From NCBI GenBank assembly GCA_902783745.1, contig CACZRY010000209.1, positions 1-6,380 of the forward strand: 6,380 nucleotides of DNA, read 5' to 3'. A program made the position numbers and the translations under genes. Below, one piece after another: positions 1 through 6,380 of the stretch (the stretch's first letter is position 1; each line of letters begins with the position of its first letter). The DNA is from an uncultured Erysipelotrichaceae bacterium (lineage in GTDB: Bacteria; Bacillota_I; Bacilli_A; Acholeplasmatales; Anaeroplasmataceae). The notes under the pieces were generated by a model, which worked only from the letters and a program-made list of their open reading frames with translations, was not told the DNA's origin and ran no database searches.

Positions 1-991
<991 letters not shown>

Positions 992-1030
992 TATAACACC
1001 TCTATTTCTATATTCTTGATATTCTTTAAA

Positions 1031-2233
1031 TTAATTATGATATACTATCTTACCATTACAAATTGTAAATTTAGGGAATCCATAATATTTTTCTCCAATA
1101 TATGGACAGTTTTGAGATAATGATAATATTTCTCTTCCTAAATATGTATGTAGGTTTTTTATATCTAATGCAGTAAGTGATGCAGTAGAACCAACATACA
1201 TACCATGCTTTGGCAAACTAAATACATTAATTGGATTATATACCATTAAATCTAAGAAACGATCTAGTGATATAACTCCTGTTTTAACGAAATTTGTATA
1301 AATTATTGGTAATGATGTTTCAATACCAATAATGCCATTAGGACATTCACTATATGGCTTTGATTTTTCAGATACTGCATGAGGTGCATGGTCTGTTGCA
1401 ACAACATCAACTGTACCATCAACTAATGCTCTTACAGTTTCTAATCTATCATCTTCTCCTCTTAGTGGAGGATTCATCTTCCAGTTAGCATCCTTTATCA
1501 TAGAAGAATTTAAGACTAAATGATGAGGTGCTGCCTCACATGTAATATTTCTATAGCCTTCCTTCTTAGCTTGTCTTACTGCCTCAAAAGACTCTTTTGT
1601 AGATAAGTGACAGAAATGATATCTACAACCAACTCTTTTAGCAATTTCAATTTCTCTTCTTACTGCATCATATTCTCCACAAGGAAGCTGTCTTCCTTCT
1701 TTTGTTTCTGCATGAGATGCAATAACCATATTATATTTTAACGCAAGCTTACAAGCTTCTTCTAATAAAACTAAATTATTAACGCCATGACCATCATCTG
1801 ATGCTGCATAACAATAATTATGTAGGTTATCAAAATCTGATATTTTCTCACCTAATTCATCTTCTGATATTGTCATATATGGATAAATATTAATTACACC
1901 ATTTTCAACAATTAATCTTTGCTCCTCTTGCCATGTCTTTAAATCATTTGGACATGGATTTAAGTTAGGCATAGTCATTACATCAGTAAATCCGCCCTTT
2001 GCTGCAGCCTTACTACCTGATGAAATGTTTTCCTTATATGTAAAGCCTGGTTCTCTAAAATGTACATGTACATCTACTGCACCTGGCATTACAAGTAATC
2101 CTTTCGCATCAATAATTTCTGCTTCTTCATTAATTTCATCTTCAATTTTTAAAATCTTATCATTCTTAATAAGGATATCCTTTTTAACAAGGGCATTATT
2201 GCTAATTATAAAACCATTCTTAATTAATAGCAT
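1031..2233 (-). CDS. pyrC: Dihydroorotase (class I)
   Basis: Zinc-dependent cytoplasmic amidohydrolase that cyclises N-carbamoyl-aspartate to dihydroorotate, the third step of UMP synthesis. Seen in order in the 400 residues: DVHVHFREPG (54-63) with metal ligands His56 and His58; SDDG (145-148), whose Asp147 sits where Bacillus and Aquifex class I enzymes use an aspartate bridge; ASHAE with His174; HFCHLST with His209; AAPHH (234-238); MNPPLR (253-258); and ATDHAPH (279-285) with the catalytic Asp281. The set is complete. The protein is about 25 residues shorter than Bacillus PyrC; much of the difference falls between His174 and His209. The start ATG has a strong AGGAGGG site 5 bases upstream, and the gene begins 8 bp after the pyrB stop. 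Allantoinase or hydantoinase is unlikely given the neighbours. An antisense open frame over its 5' half is a shadow. Confidence 0.96.
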   Translation of the reverse strand: MLLIKNGFIISNNALVKKDILIKNDKILKIEDEINEEAEIIDAKGLLVMPGAVDVHVHFREPGFTYKENISSGSKAAAKGGFTDVMTMPNLNPCPNDLKTWQEEQRLIVENGVINIYPYMTISEDELGEKISDFDNLHNYCYAASDDGHGVNNLVLLEEACKLALKYNMVIASHAETKEGRQLPCGEYDAVRREIEIAKRVGCRYHFCHLSTKESFEAVRQAKKEGYRNITCEAAPHHLVLNSSMIKDANWKMNPPLRGEDDRLETVRALVDGTVDVVATDHAPHAVSEKSKPYSECPNGIIGIETSLPIIYTNFVKTGVISLDRFLDLMVYNPINVFSLPKHGMYVGSTASLTALDIKNLHTYLGREILSLSQNCPYIGEKYYGFPKFTICNGKIVYHN

Positions 2234-2241
2234 ATACCCTC

Positions 2242-3114
2242 CTATAAATTACCATCTAATGTATCTGAAATTACAGCCATTCTTGCGTATACACCATTAG
2301 TCATCTGCTTAAAAATTCTTGACTTTTCACATTCAACTACATCATCTGCAATCTCAAGACCTCTATTAACTGGAGCTGGATGCATAATAATTGCGTTTGG
2401 CTTCATTTCCTTAACTCTATCTAATGTTAAACCAAATTGGCGGTGATATTCTTCCTTTGTAATTTCCATAGGTAAAGATAATCTTTCAAATTGGATTCTT
2501 AATAACATTACAACATCCATAGTCTTTATAGCTTCATCCATAGGAATCCACTTTGCACAACCATCATCAAATTCCTTAGGTCCAGAAATATAAACATCCA
2601 TACCTAAACGTTTCATAATTTCAACGTTACCATGTGCAACTCTTGAATGTGCAATATCACCAATTATACAGCACTTTAATCCTTCAAACTTACCAAATTC
2701 TTCATGTATTGTCATTAAATCTAATAATGACTGAGTTGGATGGTCACCCTTTCCATCTCCTGCATTAAAAATTGGAATACTAATATTTTCTAATTCTTTA
2801 TAATATTGATCCTTTTGATGTCTTATTACAACACCATCAACTCCTAAAGCCTCAAATGTCTTTACAGTATCATATAATGATTCACCTTTATTAACACTTG
2901 ATGTAGATGCATTTAGGTCAATAATATTAATACCTAAATTTAATAATGCACATTGAAATGAATAATGAGTTCTTGTAGAATTCTCAAAGAAAAGGGTTGC
3001 GATTTTCTTACCTGGATAAGAAATACGGAAACCCTTCTTTAATTTCTCAGCATATTTAATTAATTCTAATATTTTTTCTGTTGATAATGTTTTTAAAGTA
3101 ATTAAACCTCTCAT
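2242..3114 (-). CDS. pyrB: Aspartate carbamoyltransferase, catalytic chain
   Basis: Condenses carbamoyl phosphate with aspartate to N-carbamoyl-aspartate, the committed step of pyrimidine synthesis. It is 290 residues long (about 300-310 is usual). Visible: FFENSTRT (42-49), the carbamoyl-phosphate STRT motif; NKGES (75-79), the loop given to the neighbouring active site; AGDGKGDHPTQSLLDL (118-133) with HPTQ at 125-128; LLRIQFER (204-211), the aspartate-binding RxQ segment; and HPAPVNRG (245-252). The STRT motif plus the RxQ segment point to ATCase rather than ornithine carbamoyltransferase. It most resembles the Bacillus-type trimeric enzyme, and no pyrI follows, so allosteric control by a PyrI chain is not expected from this locus. 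The ATG is preceded by AAGGAG. It is the first gene of the operon, with pyrC 8 bp downstream. The start is supported by alignment from residue 5 onward with family N-termini. Confidence 0.97.
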   Translation of the reverse strand: MRGLITLKTLSTEKILELIKYAEKLKKGFRISYPGKKIATLFFENSTRTHYSFQCALLNLGINIIDLNASTSSVNKGESLYDTVKTFEALGVDGVVIRHQKDQYYKELENISIPIFNAGDGKGDHPTQSLLDLMTIHEEFGKFEGLKCCIIGDIAHSRVAHGNVEIMKRLGMDVYISGPKEFDDGCAKWIPMDEAIKTMDVVMLLRIQFERLSLPMEITKEEYHRQFGLTLDRVKEMKPNAIIMHPAPVNRGLEIADDVVECEKSRIFKQMTNGVYARMAVISDTLDGNL

Positions 3115-3143
3115 GGTAATCTCCTTATATTAATATAGTTCTA

Positions 3144-3163
3144 AAAATATATTTATATATTTT
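3144..3163. repeat. 20-bp AT palindrome in the pyrB leader
   Basis: Arms AAAATATAT and ATATATTTT (9 bp each) are separated by two bases, forming a near-perfect inverted repeat between the predicted pyrB start of transcription and its ribosome site. It could form a weak A-U hairpin in the leader RNA or be an operator, but such palindromes arise easily in sequence this rich in A and T. No function is assigned. Confidence 0.4.
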
Positions 3164-3188
3164 CTTAAAAACTTTCTTATACTATATT

Positions 3189-3217
3189 ATCATAATTGAG
3201 ATTTTTATACAAGTTAA
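3189..3217 (-). promoter_or_regulatory. Candidate sigma-A promoter of the pyrBCKD operon
   Basis: On the minus strand, TTAACT (3217-3212, 4 of 6 matches to TTGACA) is followed after exactly 17 bases by TATGAT (3194-3189, 5 of 6 to TATAAT). This would start transcription near 3182 and leave a leader of roughly 65-70 bases before pyrB. An overlapping alternative, TTGTAT with TAATAT, also has a 17-base spacer but weaker matches. Background AT content is high, so chance matches are common; the call rests on the pairing, the spacing and the position. Confidence 0.45.
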
Positions 3218-3275
3218 AACATGTCACTTTAATATACAATATATTTAATAATATATTATATTTAAATTTATTTAT

Positions 3276-3311
3276 AATAAATAGAAAAGCCAAGCTTTTC
3301 TGCTTGACTTT
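3276..3311 (-). terminator. Terminator-like hairpin reading toward pyrB, with a competing alternative stem
   Basis: Read on the minus strand, AAAGTCAAGC (3311-3302) pairs with GCTTGGCTTT (3295-3286) across a 6-base loop, giving ten pairs including one G-U wobble, followed by a T-rich run (TTCTATTTATT). This is the form of an intrinsic terminator. On the plus strand the wobble becomes an A-C mismatch, so minus is the favoured direction. A second stem, AGAAAAGC (3301-3294) with GCTTTTCT (3290-3283) and a 3-base loop, uses the same bases and cannot form at the same time. The hairpin lies upstream of the proposed pyrB promoter, so the transcript it would end is unknown: an attenuated leader from a promoter further upstream, a small RNA, or antisense transcription out of the tmcAL side. 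Confidence 0.45.
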
Positions 3312-3316
3312 GTTTA

Positions 3317-3324
3317 GGGGGGGG
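3317..3324. repeat. Homopolymeric G8 (C8 on minus) tract
   Basis: Eight consecutive G residues stand out strongly in an otherwise AT-rich intergenic region, just upstream (minus sense) of the terminator-like hairpin. Such tracts are prone to slippage in replication, transcription and sequencing. The true length may differ by a base, but no reading frame depends on it here. Confidence 0.9.
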
Positions 3325-3432
3325 AAAATCAAATTAAATGAAAAACAACTATTCTACTTTCATTTATCTGTACTTAGATTATAAAATAGTCAAGTAGACA
3401 AATGTAGGACAAGCGTACAAAAATAAAAATTA

Positions 3433-3461
3433 TTTAATTTATATCTATTTTTTTATATAAT
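3433..3461 (+). promoter_or_regulatory. Weak candidate promoter for tmcAL
   Basis: A perfect TATAAT at 3456-3461 is preceded after 17 bases by TTTAAT (3433-3438), only 3 of 6 matches to the -35 consensus. Transcription would start near 3468, right at the GGTGAT ribosome site and only about 9 bases before the tmcAL ATG, leaving an unusually short leader. A TAGACA element at 3395-3400 is a better -35 but lacks a good -10 at proper spacing. The call is tentative. Confidence 0.25.
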
Positions 3462-3476
3462 AAATATGGTGATAAA

Positions 3477-4526
3477 ATGAAGGATATAATTGGTATAATT
3501 GTAGAATATAATCCATTCCACAATGGTCATTTATTACATATTAATAAGATAAAAGAAAAATATAAGGATTCTTTAATTATTGCAGTTATGTCCTCTTCTT
3601 TTACTATGAGAGGGGATTTATCCATATTTGATAAATTCAAAAAAACAAGTCACGCACTTTCAAATGGAGTTGATTTAGTAATTGAATTACCTTTCGTATA
3701 TTCAATTGAAAGATCAGATATTTTTGCAGCTAACGCAGTTAAAATATTAAATCTATTAGGTGTTAATAAAATTATTATTGGTTCTGAAGAAAATAATGTT
3801 TTATTATATCAAGAATATTATCCTAAATATAACTTCAATATAAAAATACCATTTATGGCAAATGATAACTTAGGTTTCTTTTATTATAAAGCTATAAAAG
3901 ATAACAATTTTAATATTGAATTAGAAACAATAAAAAGAATTAAATCTAATTATAACGATACTAATATTACAGATGATGTTATTGCTTCTGCATCCGCAAT
4001 AAGATCAAATATTAACATAATGGAAAAATATGTGCCAAGTAATGTATATAAAGATAAAGATTATATTTTAGATGAATCTTTATTATTTAATTATTTAAAA
4101 TATATTATATTAGTAAACGATATAAAAACTCTTGGAAATATATTCTTAGTTGATGAAGGATTAGAATATAAATTAAAAGATATTTATAAATTTGATGATT
4201 GTAATAAATTTATAGAACATATAAAAGAAACTAGATATAAGGTATCTAGAATTAAAAGAATGTTATTATATGTTTTATTTAATATTACAAAAGATATGGT
4301 AAATAATATATATAAATCTGATATTAATTTTATTAGAGTATTAGGATTTAATAATTTTGGTAAAGAATACCTAAATAAAATTAAAAAGGATATAAATATT
4401 TATACTAATATTAAAGAAGGTATTAATGATGTTTTAGATATTGAATTTATGATATCTAAAGTATTAGATAGTATATATAATATTGATTTATTAAAGAATG
4501 AACAAAAAGGACCTATCATACGATAG
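3477..4526 (+). CDS. tmcAL: tRNA(Met) cytidine acetate ligase (TmcAL/YlbM family), compact form
   Basis: TmcAL activates acetate with ATP to acetyl-adenylate and transfers the acetyl group to cytidine 34 of elongator tRNA(Met), giving N4-acetylcytidine that helps the CAU anticodon read AUG rather than AUA. Seen: GIIVEYNPFHNGH (6-18), containing the HxGH nucleotidyltransferase motif; MSSSFTMRGD (38-47), the family's xFxQRGE segment with Met for Gln; GVDLVIELPFVYS (64-76); IGSE (101-104); SASAIR (171-176); and a C-terminal helical part with FIRVLGFN (285-292). The 349 residues are short against roughly 400-415 in typical members; the loss appears to lie mainly between residues 107 and 130. The ATG is preceded by GGTGAT (3468-3473), which matches the anti-Shine-Dalgarno sequence. 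The gene looks more AT-rich than the pyr genes, and its last codons form the terminator shared with the converging gene. Confidence 0.9.
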   Translation: MKDIIGIIVEYNPFHNGHLLHINKIKEKYKDSLIIAVMSSSFTMRGDLSIFDKFKKTSHALSNGVDLVIELPFVYSIERSDIFAANAVKILNLLGVNKIIIGSEENNVLLYQEYYPKYNFNIKIPFMANDNLGFFYYKAIKDNNFNIELETIKRIKSNYNDTNITDDVIASASAIRSNINIMEKYVPSNVYKDKDYILDESLLFNYLKYIILVNDIKTLGNIFLVDEGLEYKLKDIYKFDDCNKFIEHIKETRYKVSRIKRMLLYVLFNITKDMVNNIYKSDINFIRVLGFNNFGKEYLNKIKKDINIYTNIKEGINDVLDIEFMISKVLDSIYNIDLLKNEQKGPIIR

Positions 4527-4540
4527 GCCTATTTGTTTTT
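4504..4540. terminator. Bidirectional intrinsic terminator between converging genes
   Basis: CCTATC (4512-4517) pairs with GATAGG (4522-4527) across a 4-base loop; after one bulged A (4511) the stem extends with AGG (4508-4510) against CCT (4528-4530). On the plus strand it is followed by ATTTGTTTTT, and on the minus strand by TTTTTGTT from the A-run at 4504-4508. It can therefore stop transcription from both sides. The hairpin contains the stop codon of tmcAL and reaches into the stop codon of the opposing EAL gene. Confidence 0.8.
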
Positions 4541-6380
4541 ATCAATTAAGAATTCCTTAAATTGATTCTTCTCTAGTGGTCTTGAATAATAATAACCTTG
4601 AATGTAATCTACATTTAGGTTTTGGATTGCTTTTATTTGATTAGCTTGCTCTAAGCCTTCAAATACTATCTTATGTCCAAGCTCTTTAATCATATTAACT
4701 GTTGATCTCATGACATAAGTTGCAATCTTATTATCAAAATATGAATTAACCATTGTTTTATCGAATTTAACAATTTCAATTGGCATTTCAACTATGTAAT
4801 TTAAATTTGAGTTACCTGTACCAAAATCATCTAGTGAGAAGGATACACCATATGCTTTAAGTTTTTCCATGTTTTTTAATAATGTGTTCTTAACAGCATC
4901 TCCTGATTCTGTAATCTCTAGATTAATGAAACCTGGATTAATTTTATATTTTTGCATTATTTCTATATATTTATCAGCAAGATCTTCTTGAGCACATTGT
5001 ACTGTAGATAAATTAACTTCAATATAATTTAATCCTAATTCTTCTATATCATGATCAGCTATAAACTTACATACTTCTTCAAATACCATTGTACCAAGTT
5101 CTATAATTCTTCCATCTTTTTCCATTTCTTCAATAAAATGGAATGGAGCGATTAGATTATTCTTTTCATCAACTAATCTAACTAAAGCTTCTGCAGATGT
5201 AAATGTTTTATCTTTAATTGAGAATATAGGTTGATAATATACAGTAAATCTTTTGTTTGCAAATGCGATATCACATTTACCATCAATTGATGTTTTTTCA
5301 TGTAGTTTTGATACTATTTCTTCATTTACAACAACTAATTCCGTTGAATTTTTCTTTTTATGATTAGTTATATATTTAACTCCACTTACTAAATCTTGTC
5401 TATTCTTAAATAAGAATATATTAGAAATATAAATTAATCTATATGGAATTTCTGTTGAAATTGAATTATTACTATAAAACATTTTCTTAAATTCATTAAT
5501 AGATGTTTCTATACTTAAATAACTTCTATTCTTATTTCTTACTGCAATAAAATGATTTCTATCAGTTTTAAATATTCTTTTTACTCTAAATTTTTGTAAT
5601 GTATTATTAAATGTTTTAGCAAAGTTATCAAATCCCATTATTGATTCAATAATAGATGAATCGATATCCATAATTATAAATTCTTGGTTCTTATTATTTC
5701 TAAAGCAATAATCTACATATTCCATAAAAGCTCTTTGGTTTAATGCGCCAGTAAGCTTATCAATATTTAAGGCTGGGTTTTCAAGAATAATATATACAAC
5801 CATTGCGGCCATAGCCTCACCAAATCCTACCGCTAGTACTACAATATCATCTTCTGTAAATATATAATTAGATAAACCTTGAATTGCAGCTGACAATACC
5901 CAAATAATTAAGAATATTGCAACACCAAGTACTCTTTTTCTATTCATTTGCTTACGCTTAATTATAGTAAACGCGATAGTAAAAGCCATATTTACGAAAG
6001 TAAAGATATATGTAAATATTACAGGTAAACCAGATGTGAAATCATTCATACCAGTTTTATCTTGGTGTACTTCAATTTTAGATACTAATATTAATACAAA
6101 TGCAACTAAATTTAAGGCCAATGATGCTAATCCATATATTATGTATTTTTTCTTTTCAACATAATAAATATCTAATATTACGTATAAGAAACTAAAATAT
6201 GTTACATTAACGCATGAGAAGCAATATACCTTACAAACAATCTCTGTTACAGTGTTTTGAATACTATTACTTCCAACTACATATAAATAATCTATTAGAA
6301 TTAAGGAAGTAATGTCTAATAATAATGATACAAATATTGCAATACCAAAATATAAAAATTGCCTATTACTTCTTACTTCA
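4529..6380 (-). CDS. Membrane-anchored c-di-GMP phosphodiesterase with degenerate GGDEF and intact EAL domain, partial (5' end outside)
   Basis: The frame is open to the right edge, giving 616 visible residues (numbered here from the edge). A TTG at 6121 could be taken as a start, but coding of the same hydrophobic character continues upstream, so the true start lies outside. About six membrane segments are visible (roughly 8-29, 45-72, 78-102, 117-140, 151-174, 178-199); I cannot name this sensor module. A GGDEF-like domain begins at DKLTGALNQRAF (207-218), but the GGDEF signature is replaced by TDRNHF (272-277) and FKxIND is absent, so cyclase activity is unlikely. The EAL domain (about 361-611) has YYQP (381-384), EAL (397-399), VNLS (455-458), LEITES (487-492), DDFGTG (517-522), Lys538, Glu574/Glu577 and QGYYYSRP (594-601). 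All catalytic positions look intact, suggesting hydrolysis of c-di-GMP to pGpG at the membrane. It converges with tmcAL and has no functional link to it that I can see. Confidence 0.9.
   Translation of the reverse strand, partial: EVRSNRQFLYFGIAIFVSLLLDITSLILIDYLYVVGSNSIQNTVTEIVCKVYCFSCVNVTYFSFLYVILDIYYVEKKKYIIYGLASLALNLVAFVLILVSKIEVHQDKTGMNDFTSGLPVIFTYIFTFVNMAFTIAFTIIKRKQMNRKRVLGVAIFLIIWVLSAAIQGLSNYIFTEDDIVVLAVGFGEAMAAMVVYIILENPALNIDKLTGALNQRAFMEYVDYCFRNNKNQEFIIMDIDSSIIESIMGFDNFAKTFNNTLQKFRVKRIFKTDRNHFIAVRNKNRSYLSIETSINEFKKMFYSNNSISTEIPYRLIYISNIFLFKNRQDLVSGVKYITNHKKKNSTELVVVNEEIVSKLHEKTSIDGKCDIAFANKRFTVYYQPIFSIKDKTFTSAEALVRLVDEKNNLIAPFHFIEEMEKDGRIIELGTMVFEEVCKFIADHDIEELGLNYIEVNLSTVQCAQEDLADKYIEIMQKYKINPGFINLEITESGDAVKNTLLKNMEKLKAYGVSFSLDDFGTGNSNLNYIVEMPIEIVKFDKTMVNSYFDNKIATYVMRSTVNMIKELGHKIVFEGLEQANQIKAIQNLNVDYIQGYYYSRPLEKNQFKEFLIDKNK

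Larger units (their letters stand above)
3115..3476. other. Divergent intergenic region between pyrB and tmcAL
   Basis: This 362-bp AT-rich region separates the starts of the leftward pyr operon and the rightward tmcAL gene. I find no protein gene in it: a 62-codon plus-strand open frame from 3196 has no ribosome site and no recognisable content. It holds the pyrB promoter candidate, a 20-bp AT palindrome, a terminator-like hairpin directed toward pyrB, a G8 tract and a weak tmcAL promoter candidate, each listed separately. No PyrR-binding hairpin sequence, T-box or known riboswitch core was recognised. From about 3325 to 3430 nothing stands out beyond a loosely operator-like stretch near 3395-3410. 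Confidence 0.7.

Noticed and set aside
1010..1026. A tandem 9-base near-repeat (ATATTCTTG ATATTCTT) between pyrC and pyrK.
   Set aside because: It is short, low complexity and present only twice; no function is suggested.
2025..2300. A 91-codon plus-strand open frame antisense to pyrC and the end of pyrB.
   Set aside because: It lies opposite well-supported genes, has no ribosome site and no recognisable features; it is a shadow frame.
3131..3189. A 9-bp inverted repeat (TAATATAGT / ACTATATTA) flanking the pyrB leader, considered as a leader stem.
   Set aside because: The upstream arm overlaps the proposed -10 and would mostly not be transcribed; the bases are almost all A and T, so chance pairing is likely.
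3196..3384. A 62-codon plus-strand open frame in the intergenic region.
   Set aside because: It has no ribosome site, runs through the hairpin and G8 tract, and starts inside the region needed for the pyrB promoter.
3338..3397. A 19-residue tyrosine-rich open frame preceded by the G8 tract, considered as a leader peptide.
   Set aside because: The G8 tract is 13 bases from the ATG and is not a normal ribosome site; codon use is unlike the neighbours and no attenuator follows it on that strand.
3395..3410. GACAAATGTAG, resembling the TACAnnTGTA operators of BlaI/CopY-type repressors.
   Set aside because: One half-site base is wrong, the flanking symmetry is poor, and neither neighbouring gene fits such regulation.

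Overview
The window looks like ordinary chromosome of a low-GC Gram-positive bacterium, most likely a Clostridia-type (perhaps Lachnospiraceae-like) anaerobe. The grounds are the very AT-rich sequence, strong AGGAGG/GAGGTGA-type ribosome binding sites, the NAD-linked dihydroorotate dehydrogenase pair PyrK/PyrD (class 1B), a Bacillus-type aspartate carbamoyltransferase with no adjacent regulatory chain, TmcAL (YlbM), and a membrane-anchored degenerate-GGDEF/EAL protein. The assignment is inferred from gene content and composition; no rRNA or other definitive marker is present.

Layout. Positions 1-3114 hold a tightly packed pyrimidine biosynthesis operon on the minus strand, read from right to left: pyrB (2242-3114), pyrC (1031-2233), pyrK (266-991) and the first 88 codons of pyrD (1-266, cut by the window edge). 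The gaps are 8 bp (pyrB-pyrC), 39 bp (pyrC-pyrK) and a 1-base TAATG overlap (pyrK-pyrD). Together they carry out three successive steps: carbamoyl phosphate + aspartate to carbamoyl aspartate (PyrB), ring closure to dihydroorotate (PyrC), and oxidation to orotate with electrons passed to NAD+ (PyrD with PyrK). No pyrI or pyrF is present in the visible part.

Positions 3115-3476 are a 362-bp divergent intergenic region. It holds a plausible pyrB promoter (3189-3217), an AT palindrome in the pyrB leader, a terminator-like hairpin that reads toward pyrB but lies upstream of that promoter (about 3276-3311) and can refold into a competing hairpin, an 8-base G tract (3317-3324), and a weak candidate promoter for the plus-strand gene. 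No PyrR-binding sequence was recognised.

Positions 3477-4526 (plus strand) encode a compact TmcAL, the tRNA(Met) cytidine acetate ligase. It converges with a minus-strand gene (4529 to the right edge). The two stop codons are separated by 2 bp and share a hairpin that should act as a terminator in both directions. The minus-strand gene encodes a polytopic membrane protein with a degenerate GGDEF domain and an apparently intact EAL (c-di-GMP phosphodiesterase) domain. Its reading frame stays open to the window edge, so its true start lies outside.

I see no convincing new biological system here. The observations most worth checking are the pyr upstream region (alternative hairpins and G8 tract), the shortened TmcAL, and the degenerate GGDEF joined to a complete EAL domain.
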